A stretch of DNA of 38,226 nt from a virus. The translations under genes were made by a program, and so were the position numbers. The notes beneath the pieces are model-generated. The model was not told the DNA's origin. It worked only from the letters and a program-made list of their open reading frames with translations, and ran no database searches. The stretch is from positions 1-38,226 of IMG/VR virus record IMGVR_UViG_3300037156_000075. One strand, 5' to 3'. Shown piece by piece: positions 31,350-36,828 of the stretch; positions within the stretch are counted from its first letter, which is position 1, and every line of letters starts with the position of its first letter.

Positions 31350-31483
31350 CGCGAGAAATCTTTTGGATGATCCTGGCCACCAATATGCTTTCGACGGTGA
31401 ATGGTGTGATTTTTGGCTGTGCACTTTATAAGGAAGCGTTTGGCGAAAGGCGAGAGCTGTTCGTCGATTGCTCGCGATCTTAA
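31346..31483 (+). CDS. 45-residue membrane peptide
   Basis: A short gene with ATG overlapping the preceding stop (ATGA at 31346-31349) and TAA at 31481-31483. The 45-residue product begins MTREIFWMILATNMLSTVNG and continues VIFGCALY, giving one likely transmembrane helix (about residues 5-28), followed by a charged tail (KEAFGERRELF). It falls below usual length cut-offs. Its coupling to the upstream gene and hydrophobic core support it, but no function is known. Confidence 0.5.
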   Translation: MTREIFWMILATNMLSTVNGVIFGCALYKEAFGERRELFVDCSRS

Positions 31484-31555
31484 AGTCCAGAGAACCACAA
31501 TTGGACGAATTAGAAGCGGCAAAGTCCACGGCGCCTGTGTGCGCGAAAGGTAAAG

Positions 31556-31786
31556 ATGACGACAGACGAAACAGAGCGAGCTGAAATTGTTGATGCCGTT
31601 GAAGATTGGGCAAGAACAAAGCTTGAGCTTCAATGTCTAGCCGAGTGTGGCGTTTCGCCGTGCAACTCTTATGGAGTGTGTGAGCATTGCAGCGAAATTC
31701 ATTTGTTGCGCGCAGGAGCAAGCAAGGCTCTCAAAATTCAGCAAGAGCGACGTCTTGCTTTCCAAGCACAAAAGGAGTCCAGGTGA
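31556..31786 (+). CDS. Cys-containing small protein
   Basis: A 76-residue protein with five Cys ([21 protein letters not shown]), an arrangement that could bind a zinc ion between two helices. The N-terminal part is acidic and helical; the C-terminal part is a basic helix. Start ATG 31556 follows gaaaggtaaag, a usable ribosome site. The stop overlaps the next gene (GTGA). A 72-base gap before it holds no convincing feature. Function unknown; zinc-bearing small proteins of this kind can bind nucleic acid or protein. Confidence 0.58.
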   Translation: MTTDETERAEIVDAVEDWARTKLELQCLAECGVSPCNSYGVCEHCSEIHLLRAGASKALKIQQERRLAFQAQKESR

Positions 31787-32076
31787 AAACACCGCAGGAA
31801 CGATACGAACAAGATTCCATGTATAAGCACATGGTTGACGCAATGACAGCGATGATTCGCCAAGCGCAATTTAGCCCGAGCGAAATGCGCGAGATGGCGG
31901 TGTTCGCAAGCATTCAATATGAACTTTACTATGGTGTCCGGCACTACTACACGGTGCCTTTTCAAGTAAACGAAGCCTTCGAAACTCTTTCTAAATACCG
32001 GAAACAGACAATTGAAGAGCAGGAGAAAAAAGCGCAAGAGGCCAGCGCTGCTCCAAAAGCAAAGGAGCGAGAGTGA
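31783..32076 (+). CDS. Helical hypothetical protein
   Basis: A 97-residue protein starting at GTG 31783, with AGGAG seven bases upstream and a GTGA overlap with the previous stop. It is largely helical: [21 protein letters not shown], then a [18 protein letters not shown] helix, and a charged C-terminal helix. The NH2-terminal part is reminiscent of phage proteins with a short PSE-helix pair, but no family is secure. It overlaps the next gene by four bases. Role unknown. Confidence 0.6.
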   Translation: MKTPQERYEQDSMYKHMVDAMTAMIRQAQFSPSEMREMAVFASIQYELYYGVRHYYTVPFQVNEAFETLSKYRKQTIEEQEKKAQEASAAPKAKERE

Positions 32077-32258
32077 CCGCTCAAGCCGTATGGTGTGATT
32101 TTATATGTCTCGATTGCGCTTGCGAATGGAAAGTTTCATTCGATCACAGTGAGGCACCGGAGGATAAGAAATACAAAAACTGGTTTTTGCCTTGCCCGGT
32201 TTGTTCATCGACAGAGACATATCCATCACTGAATCCAAAAGCAAAGGGGCGCCAGTGA
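32073..32258 (+). CDS. Zinc-ribbon-like small protein
   Basis: A 61-residue protein with a GTG start overlapping the previous stop. It has [12 protein letters not shown] (CxxxCxxC-like) and PCPVCSS (CxxC) separated by about 25 residues, the layout of a zinc ribbon. The segment between is charged ([14 protein letters not shown]). Such small zinc ribbons commonly bind nucleic acids or ring-type partners. It is one of two adjacent Cys-rich products in this cluster. Function not established. Confidence 0.6.
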   Translation: MTAQAVWCDFICLDCACEWKVSFDHSEAPEDKKYKNWFLPCPVCSSTETYPSLNPKAKGRQ

Positions 32259-32437
32259 AGCCATGCCCCTATTGTGAAGATGGATATTATTATTTTCAGG
32301 TTTGTTGCCAGAAACCAAACGGTAATGAGTGTTGCGGAAGCCCGGAGTCAGATCGAACTCTATGTATCCATTGTGAAGGCACGGGTCAAATAAGCGATGA
32401 GACGGTCGAGCCTCCGCGAGCTACCGATGGGAAGTGA
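32255..32437 (+). CDS. Cys-rich small protein with CxxCxG motif
   Basis: A 60-residue protein starting at GTG 32255 (GTGA overlap with the preceding gene). It carries CPYCEDGYYYF, VCCQKPNGNECC, and LCIHCEGTGQI; the last matches the CxxCxGxG motif of DnaJ-type zinc fingers. It may form a two-zinc domain that binds unfolded protein or nucleic acid, but no J-domain is present. The next gene starts ten bases before its end in another frame. Function unknown. Confidence 0.6.
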   Translation: MKPCPYCEDGYYYFQVCCQKPNGNECCGSPESDRTLCIHCEGTGQISDETVEPPRATDGK

Positions 32438-32603
32438 AAAACTGACTATCGAAGATTTAAGCGTGATTGAAGATGTCCTTTATAAAGAGATGTCGATTGA
32501 GCGTCTTGAGATCGCTAACATCAGATGCAAAATTTTAATGATGCGCGCGGAATTACTACGAGCACGGGCACCTAAAGCCACGACGACAAGTGAGGGGAAA
32601 TGA
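32427..32603 (+). CDS. Small helical hypothetical protein
   Basis: A 58-residue helical protein starting at ATG 32427 within the end of the preceding gene. It consists of two helices (KLTIEDLSVIEDVLYKEMSI and RLEIANIRCKILMMRAELL) with a basic tail. The ribosome site is weak, so translation may rely on coupling. Its stop overlaps the next ATG. No family recognised; the two-helix layout suggests an oligomeric coiled coil. Confidence 0.5.
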   Translation: MGSEKLTIEDLSVIEDVLYKEMSIERLEIANIRCKILMMRAELLRARAPKATTTSEGK

Positions 32604-32836
32604 CTGAAAAACAAAAGCAGAAGTACGCAACAGCAAATGACTTCTGTCGAATCACGCCGGATCTTGTTTGGTACCACCCGCAGTTTGATATCATTGGTAT
32701 TCAGAGTCTCAACCATTTGAGTTGGTCGGATGTAGACATCGCAGAGCCGCAGGTAACTATCGGTGGGATTGTGGTTCATCAGGTATGGGTTCATGACTTC
32801 GGACTTCTTGGCTGGATCTTGATTGGAGACTTATGA
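32600..32836 (+). CDS. Hypothetical protein
   Basis: A 78-residue protein with gagggga six bases before the ATG. It has a beta-rich middle (VWYHPQFDIIGIQSL and PQVTIGGIVVHQVWVHDFG) and a hydrophobic C-terminus (LLGWILIGDL). It looks like a compact beta domain with several His and Trp. ATGA overlaps link it to both neighbours. Function not recognised. Confidence 0.58.
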   Translation: MTEKQKQKYATANDFCRITPDLVWYHPQFDIIGIQSLNHLSWSDVDIAEPQVTIGGIVVHQVWVHDFGLLGWILIGDL

Positions 32837-33045
32837 GCGAACGTGTTGCCAGAGCCGACAACGAGGGTCGCGTCTATATCGTTTATGATGACCGCGACGG
32901 CGGTCGATCACAGCACGTCGTCGCTAAGAACCGCAGAGACGCGAAGACGAAAGTCGATTTTCCATTTACGCATGTGTCGTGGCGGCCTTGGTTAAAATTC
33001 GTCGATGGCAAGTTCACTGATCAGTGGGGAAGGGAATACAAATGA
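32833..33045 (+). CDS. Basic hypothetical protein
   Basis: A 70-residue basic protein in the coupled series, ATG overlapping the previous stop. It has a strand GRVYIVYDDRD, a basic loop HVVAKNRRDAKTK, and an aromatic C-terminal region FTHVSWRPWLKFVDG. The pattern suggests a small beta fold that could bind nucleic acid, although no family is recognised. Overlaps the next ATG by four bases. Confidence 0.58.
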   Translation: MSERVARADNEGRVYIVYDDRDGGRSQHVVAKNRRDAKTKVDFPFTHVSWRPWLKFVDGKFTDQWGREYK

Positions 33046-33389
33046 GCGCGCAGTCACAATCCGACAAATGTCCACTCTGCGGTGGATACGATCTCGATTG
33101 CACTTGGGAGCCAGACCCACCGTTGAATAATACAGTCACGCGTGAGGAACTGGCAAAAGAAGAATATCCAGACAGTCCCGGATTGCATGGAAACCAAGGG
33201 AGAGAAGCAGGAAAACTTAGAACAGCATTCATAAATGGCTACGACGCCGGTCGTGAGGCGATGGCGGAGGAAGTGAAGCGGCTGAGAGAGGCTCTTGAGA
33301 AGATCGGTAAGCTAGCACTTCCAAATATAGAAATTGCCTTCATTATCGAGGCAGCGCTGGCCCAGAACGCAAGCAAGGGGGAAGAGTGA
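33042..33389 (+). CDS. Small protein with a CPLCGG start
   Basis: A 115-residue protein starting at ATG 33042 (ATGA overlap). Near the N-terminus it has KCPLCGGYDLDCTWEPDPPL, a CxxCG knuckle with a further Cys, resembling half a zinc ribbon. The rest is helical and acidic (EEVKRLREALEKIGKL). A common phage layout is a restriction-alleviation (Lar-like) zinc ribbon CPFCG, but the second CxxC needed for that is not seen here. Function unknown; the Lar comparison is weak. Confidence 0.58.
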   Translation: MSAQSQSDKCPLCGGYDLDCTWEPDPPLNNTVTREELAKEEYPDSPGLHGNQGREAGKLRTAFINGYDAGREAMAEEVKRLREALEKIGKLALPNIEIAFIIEAALAQNASKGEE

Positions 33390-33688
33390 TCAAAGGAATG
33401 GCTCAGCGCCGAATAGATCGGAACGCCTGGGAAATCGCAATTTACGACGATCAGCGCAAGCTTTCATACACCATGGAATTCAAAGTCCATGAAGCGAAAG
33501 ACGACTACTCTTTTGAAACCAGTATGTTCTCTCTTCATAGCGATCAAATTGACATGCTTAAAGCCTTTGCTTCGGCGCTTCAGCAAATGGAAATTATGCC
33601 AGAGAGTGCGACGACTGCCGAACTGAAGGCGACAAAAGCCCATTTGGAAGATATGCGCACGCTCGTATTGAAACGACCGCTTGCTTGA
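33386..33688 (+). CDS. Hypothetical protein
   Basis: A 100-residue protein with a GTG start at 33386 overlapping the preceding stop; an ATG four codons later (33398, after aaagga) may be the true start. It has strands in the first half (AWEIAIYDDQRKLSYTMEF) and helices later (SDQIDMLKAFASALQQMEI). The layout suggests a small alpha/beta protein. No known domain. It sits near the end of the accessory string. Confidence 0.58.
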   Translation: MIKGMAQRRIDRNAWEIAIYDDQRKLSYTMEFKVHEAKDDYSFETSMFSLHSDQIDMLKAFASALQQMEIMPESATTAELKATKAHLEDMRTLVLKRPLA

Positions 33689-33705
33689 ATAGCCACGGAG
33701 GCGTG

Positions 33706-33957
33706 ATGGATTGTTGCGGGCAAAACAAAATGAGCGTTGAGGAATTCTTGGTTCAGATATCTGCCTATGCCGATCGCGAAGGAATCAAAATTCTCGCGAT
33801 CACAATTGATTCACATTCTCATAATGAGTTCATGATGGGTCTTTGGGGGAAGATGGTCGGCGGCGGACGGCCACCACCTCCAGATTCAACAATTACATTG
33901 AACACGAGCGTCGGAGAAATCGCAGTTAGAGGTCCGACAAATCCGAAGGGTAAATAG
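33706..33957 (+). CDS. Last gene of the accessory string, hypothetical
   Basis: An 83-residue protein. I choose ATG 33706, with GGAGG four bases before it, over a TTG at 33685. The product starts MDCCGQNKMSVEEF, has a helix-strand unit (YADREGIKILAITIDSHSH), a Gly/Pro-rich loop (GGGRPPPPDS) and a final strand pair. The CC and HSH could bind metal. It converges on the minus-strand sigma4 gene. Function unknown. Confidence 0.55.
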   Translation: MDCCGQNKMSVEEFLVQISAYADREGIKILAITIDSHSHNEFMMGLWGKMVGGGRPPPPDSTITLNTSVGEIAVRGPTNPKGK

Positions 33958-33968
33958 CGCCACGTGTC

Positions 33969-34000
33969 CACTTACGACAAGTGCCGTTTCATTTTGAAAC
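33969..34000. terminator. Weak hairpin pair between convergent genes
   Basis: CACTT-acgac-AAGTG (33969-33983) and GTTTC-atttt-GAAAC (33986-34000) lie between the last accessory gene and the converging sigma4 gene. Stems are 5 bp and lack a strong T-run, so this is only a possible bidirectional terminator. Confidence 0.3.
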
Positions 34001-34224
34001 TAAAGAGCGTGAGAAAGAATGTGGCCGATCGCATCTGCATAAATCGTCCAAACTTGTGACTCTGAAATCCTGAGCACGATCGCAATTTCCGCGAAACTCA
34101 AATCATCCATGTAATAGAGAGAAATAACCAACCCCTCCCGATGAGAGAGGCTTTTGACTCTGGTGATGAGATCAAGTCGCGACAATTTCGCGCCAGCTCC
34201 CCTTGTCATCAAATCATGCTCCAT
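34000..34224 (-). CDS. Free-standing FliA (sigma28)-like region 4 protein
   Basis: A 74-residue protein consisting almost only of sigma factor region 4. The stretch SLSHREGLVISLYYMDDLSF (about 25-44) and then AEIAIVLRISESQVWTIYADAI (45-66; helix-turn-helix) follows FliA region 4 closely (pattern L-RE-LV-LYY-L-EI-VL-ES-V-AI). Regions 1-3 are absent, so it cannot act as a complete sigma. It could bind a -35-like site and the polymerase beta flap as an activator or appropriator. ATG 34224 has no ribosome site; ATG 34209 has GGAG nine bases upstream and may be the true start. It is divergent from the HTH gene at 34293, which has a sigma28-type promoter. Confidence 0.78.
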   Translation of the reverse strand: MEHDLMTRGAGAKLSRLDLITRVKSLSHREGLVISLYYMDDLSFAEIAIVLRISESQVWTIYADAIGHILSHAL

Positions 34225-34232
34225 AGTGAGAT

Positions 34233-34263
34233 TTTAACTAAAATAGGTCTAGTTTAGTTAAAT
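34233..34263. promoter_or_regulatory. Operator between the divergent regulatory genes
   Basis: Perfect 10-bp inverted repeat TTTAACTAAA (34233-34242) and TTTAGTTAAA (34253-34262), ten-base spacer. The right arm lies within AGTTTAGTTAAAT (34251-34263), identical to 23605-23617 before the early operon. It overlaps the -35 of the rightward promoter and a TAAAAT -10-like sequence of the leftward gene. Confidence 0.7.
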
Positions 34264-34285
34264 TAATTTAATCCCTCGCCGATAA
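34259..34285 (+). promoter_or_regulatory. sigma28 (FliA)-type promoter
   Basis: TAAATTAA (34259-34266), 11 bases, then GCCGATAA (34278-34285). The -10 equals the enterobacterial FliA consensus and the spacing to TAAA is exact. Transcription would start at about 34291-34293, at or next to the ATG of the downstream gene, so the mRNA would be nearly leaderless; indeed no ribosome site is visible there. Confidence 0.6.
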
Positions 34286-34292
34286 CTGGGCC

Positions 34293-34706
34293 ATGAGCGA
34301 CAAAGATGCCTGCAAAATTCTTCGGCGCGAACAGGCCGAATGGCGAAAGAAACTTATCGATAGCGGATTCAGCGATCACGAAGACGATCACGGCAACCTC
34401 TCTCAACCTGACCTTCGGACAAATAGCTTCGAATGCAGGGACAAGGTCTTAGACTTCTTCCTCTTTCTTGATCATCTCCTTACTCACTATAAAGAAATGC
34501 CCGCCTTCGAGCGCAAGGTTCTGACCCTTTATGCGAGCGGAGAATTCATTACCGATATTTACCGCAAACTTAAATGCTCCGAAAAATCCGCCAGAATGGT
34601 CGTAAAGCGCTACAAGGGCCTGATCAAGGGCATCCATAGCCTTCTCGACAACGAGAATCATCTCGACGAGCAGCAATCCAGAAAAACAATGTCGGCTTGT
34701 GGGTAA
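34293..34706 (+). CDS. Helix-turn-helix regulator (sigma4/late-activator-like)
   Basis: A 137-residue protein. The first 60 residues are charged and polar; residues about 69-112 (MPAFERKVLTLYASGEFITD, then IYRKLKCSEKSARMVVKRY) form a sigma region 4-like or LuxR-like HTH, as in phage late-gene activators. The tail is acidic and His/Gln-rich. It has no clear Shine-Dalgarno and begins at the predicted start of transcription. Located just before the late packaging unit, it is a plausible activator of late element copies at 35096, 5522 and 19001; this is inference. It overlaps the next gene by eight bases. Confidence 0.65.
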   Translation: MSDKDACKILRREQAEWRKKLIDSGFSDHEDDHGNLSQPDLRTNSFECRDKVLDFFLFLDHLLTHYKEMPAFERKVLTLYASGEFITDIYRKLKCSEKSARMVVKRYKGLIKGIHSLLDNENHLDEQQSRKTMSACG

Positions 34707-35094
34707 GTTTCTTTCTTCCCTCGAGGCGGAACAAATTCAAGACGACGACTCAACCGATGAGGGCCGCGGAACCTGGCGCCTTCTTGCCCCCCTAATTTAT
34801 CTCGCGGATTCCGGCGTGACCTATTCCGCGCCGGCCGGGTTCGTTACCGATTTCGCGAGCATTCCGCGCATTCCGATCGTTTTTGATATTTTCGGCGACC
34901 GGGCCAATCTCGCGGCGTCTCTCCATGACTGGCTTTACACCGCCGACCCCATCACAAAGCTTCATCCATGCCCAGATCGCCTAACTGCCGACCAGCTTCT
35001 ACGCGAGGCATGCCTGGCCCAAGGTGTTGGCAAATTCATCGCCTACGTTCTTTACCTGGGCGTTCGGCTGGGCGGCGCGAGCCACTGGGCCTAG
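34699..35094 (+). CDS. DUF1353 family protein
   Basis: A 131-residue protein of the DUF1353 type found in many phages. The family pattern is visible: TYSAPAGFVTDFASIPRIP (about residues 40-58), LAASLHDWLYT (about 73-83) and a C-terminal ADQLLREACLAQGVGKF with the end LYLGVRLGGASHW. The HDWLY and DFAS motifs are the family hallmark; a molecular function is not established, though an association with lysis or packaging regions is frequent. The start is GTG 34699, eight bases inside the previous gene. Its TAG ends one base before late element 3. Confidence 0.75.
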   Translation: MGKFLSSLEAEQIQDDDSTDEGRGTWRLLAPLIYLADSGVTYSAPAGFVTDFASIPRIPIVFDIFGDRANLAASLHDWLYTADPITKLHPCPDRLTADQLLREACLAQGVGKFIAYVLYLGVRLGGASHWA

Positions 35095-35095
35095 A

Positions 35096-35124
35096 GACTC
35101 ATGCCGGGAATCCTCTCTCTTTGA
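35096..35124 (+). promoter_or_regulatory. Late element copy 3 with seven-codon ORF (MPGILSL)
   Basis: GACTCATGCCGGGAATCC at 35096-35113, one base after the DUF1353 stop. ATG at 35101 opens a seven-codon frame ending TGA at 35122-35124. Downstream CCGC and GCGG can pair and GCGGACCCAAAGG precedes the GTG start at 35161, like the leader after copy 2. Inferred start of the packaging late unit. Confidence 0.67.
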
Positions 35125-35160
35125 GACCGCAAGAGTTACGCGGACCCAAAGGCGATACCG

Positions 35161-35607
35161 GTGAAGCAGCCAGCAGCATTCAAAATACGAGAACCGCTGC
35201 CTAGTGATCTGAACTTCATTACCAGTTCCTTTCTCAAATCCATGAAAAAGGAATCCTCGCTCGGCAGATCCTGCTCGGTGCGAGTCTTTTTCAAAGAATT
35301 CAACGAAGTCATCGACTACATCCTCAGCGTTTCGACGGTTCTCATCGCTTGCGAAAACGAACACGCGAACACGATCCTTGGATATCTCATCTTTGAAGAT
35401 AAGACGATTCACTACGCCTACACGAAATCCGATATGCGCCGGTTCGAGATCGCAAAAGAGCTGATTCGATTCGTATTCCCTGACGAGCGCTCGCTCCAAT
35501 TCTCGCAGAACACGAACGACATGAAAGCCATCGCCAAGAAATATCCCGAATTAATTTTCAATCCATTTTCTCTCTATAGAAAGATTCCAAATGAAAAAAC
35601 GGCTTGA
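35161..35607 (+). CDS. GNAT-like acetyltransferase-fold protein
   Basis: A 148-residue protein of the small phage GNAT-like type: KIREPLPSDLNFITSSFLKS (about residues 8-27), a strand with TVLIACENEHANTILGYLIF (about 60-79), then KTIHYAYTKSDMRRFEIAKE (about 82-101; the R.fEIAkeL replaces the usual acetyl-CoA loop RxxGIAxxL). The Gly of that loop is Glu here, so catalysis is doubtful. Proteins of this type often lie next to terminase genes, and their role is unknown. GTG 35161 is used, with AAAGG about nine bases before. It overlaps the next gene by 17 bases. Confidence 0.65.
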   Translation: MKQPAAFKIREPLPSDLNFITSSFLKSMKKESSLGRSCSVRVFFKEFNEVIDYILSVSTVLIACENEHANTILGYLIFEDKTIHYAYTKSDMRRFEIAKELIRFVFPDERSLQFSQNTNDMKAIAKKYPELIFNPFSLYRKIPNEKTA

Positions 35608-35950
35608 TGAGGTCGATTTCTCAATTCGAGGCAATCGCCGCGCGCTCGAGCGGATGCTCCTCAAAAAAATGAATACGAAAAAGCCGCCCTATATGGACGC
35701 GGCCGTGCTCATGAAATTCCGCAAAGACTGCAAAGAAATGGTTAACGAAGCCTTAACAGAAATCAGAGAAGGAAAAGAAAAATGGCGAAAACGAGCAAGC
35801 TTGAACACGCGGCCCCAAAAGCAAACGAACCAGGAGAAGCCGCACCAATCGAACCAGGAAAAACCTACGCGAAGTCGGTGGAGCTTGGGCTCGGTACTCA
35901 CCTCCTTGGGACTGTCCTCTCTATCAAAGCGCAAAGGGGCACGCTCTTAG
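35591..35950 (+). CDS. Small basic protein with long out-of-frame overlap
   Basis: A 119-residue protein. Residues 1-66 (for example FSIRGNRRALERMLLKKMNT, MDAAVLMKFRKDCKEMV) form a helical basic domain; from about residue 67 the sequence turns low-complexity (Gln/Asn/Ser/Arg-rich) and overlaps the next gene for 169 bases in a different frame. The N-terminal part looks real, while the tail may merely be readthrough sequence with no stop codon selected. It starts 17 bases before the end of the GNAT-like gene. Function unknown, probably linked to packaging by position. Confidence 0.58.
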   Translation: MKKRLDEVDFSIRGNRRALERMLLKKMNTKKPPYMDAAVLMKFRKDCKEMVNEALTEIREGKEKWRKRASLNTRPQKQTNQEKPHQSNQEKPTRSRWSLGSVLTSLGLSSLSKRKGARS

Positions 35951-36066
35951 AAGTCGGCCGCGATGGCGTGACCGCAGTTTCCGGCAAGAACGGACGCCGC
36001 GTGCTCGTTCCCTGGGCCAACATCAAGGCATGTGAACTCTATCCGGACGCTCCAAAAGCAGCATAA
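35782..36066 (+). CDS. Small conserved-type protein upstream of terminase
   Basis: A 94-residue protein with GAAGGAAAAG before the ATG. The first 30 residues are Ala/Pro/Glu-rich linker; the rest is a small beta-barrel-like domain (ELGLGTHLLGTVLSIKAQRG, then TLLEVGRDGVTAVSG and RRVLVPWANIKACELYPDA). This barrel pattern with a V.WaNIK segment appears in small phage proteins beside packaging genes; I do not know a function. It begins inside the preceding gene. Confidence 0.65.
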   Translation: MAKTSKLEHAAPKANEPGEAAPIEPGKTYAKSVELGLGTHLLGTVLSIKAQRGTLLEVGRDGVTAVSGKNGRRVLVPWANIKACELYPDAPKAA

Positions 36067-36083
36067 AGTAGGAGTTTTTAACC

Positions 36084-36437
36084 ATGTCTAGACAAAAGGG
36101 CAGCACGAATCGAAAGACGGACGAGCTCCAGGCGATCGCGGATCGTCTGAAAGTTCATCCATTTGAGATTCTTTGCCTGATTGCCGGGAACGACTGGAAA
36201 ACGCTCGGACTCAAACCAATCAAAGATTGGCTACCGACCCCAGACGGAATGCCGGAAAAATTTGATGAACTGTCTCCAATTGAGATAGGCGACCGCCTAC
36301 ACGCCGCCAAAGAAGCCTGCCGCTACCTTTACCCGCAACGCAAGGCCGTTGAGCACACGACCGGCGAAGAGGGTTTCCGAGTGATCCTGGAAGACTACAC
36401 GGGCAAGAAAGCTCAGGTCATCGATGACCCAGAGTAA
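36084..36437 (+). CDS. Candidate small terminase or packaging-associated protein
   Basis: A 117-residue protein with taggag about eleven bases before the ATG. It contains a motif LKVHPFEILCLIAGNDWKTLG (key pattern: HPFEILC, then NDWKTLG; about residues 22-43) and DRLHAAKEACRYLYPQRKAVE (about 85-105), both of which I associate with small proteins just upstream of large terminase genes. A DNA-binding HTH is not obvious. It is the best TerS candidate by position, though the next gene is an alternative. It overlaps that gene by 14 bases. Confidence 0.5.
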   Translation: MSRQKGSTNRKTDELQAIADRLKVHPFEILCLIAGNDWKTLGLKPIKDWLPTPDGMPEKFDELSPIEIGDRLHAAKEACRYLYPQRKAVEHTTGEEGFRVILEDYTGKKAQVIDDPE

Positions 36438-36828
36438 GCGCAACGCCGAGGGCCGCGAGCTTTACGAATTCAATCTCAACGAAAAGCAGATGGCTCGAGT
36501 TGCTGCCTATGCCACGAAGCTTCGGTCCAAGAACTCACGAGAAATCTCAGCGGCCTGTCGCGAGCGCCTGAATCCTGAATTCGTGAAAAATGCGGAAAAT
36601 GTCCGGGCGATGAATAAAGCCTTGGGCCACGATCGCGACGCGAAAAAAGAGAACATGGCCAATCTTCACCAGCTGGACGATCTCAACGCAGCACTTCATC
36701 TGCCTATTTCGTATCGAAATGAGACACCAAGGGCCCCTGAGCAGCCTTTAACAATTTTCCAGCTATTAAATAAATGGCGCGATTCCTTTAGGGAGCGGTG
36801 GTGGTTCAAACTACTGCCGCCGTATTAA
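36424..36828 (+). CDS. Basic helical protein upstream of TerL
   Basis: A 134-residue basic, mostly helical protein. Residues 1-60 are Arg/Lys-rich (EKQMARVAAYATKLRSKNSR), and the C-terminus is Trp/Arg-rich (KWRDSFRERWWFKLLPPY), the sort of tail that can contact DNA or the portal. The stop TAA is immediately followed by the TerL ATG. It is an alternative small-terminase candidate by position. No confident family. Confidence 0.58.
   Translation: MTQSKRNAEGRELYEFNLNEKQMARVAAYATKLRSKNSREISAACRERLNPEFVKNAENVRAMNKALGHDRDAKKENMANLHQLDDLNAALHLPISYRNETPRAPEQPLTIFQLLNKWRDSFRERWWFKLLPPY

Noticed and set aside
31502-31585. TTG-started 27-codon frame before the 31556 gene
   Set aside because: Overlaps the next gene in another frame, no ribosome site, no recognisable feature.
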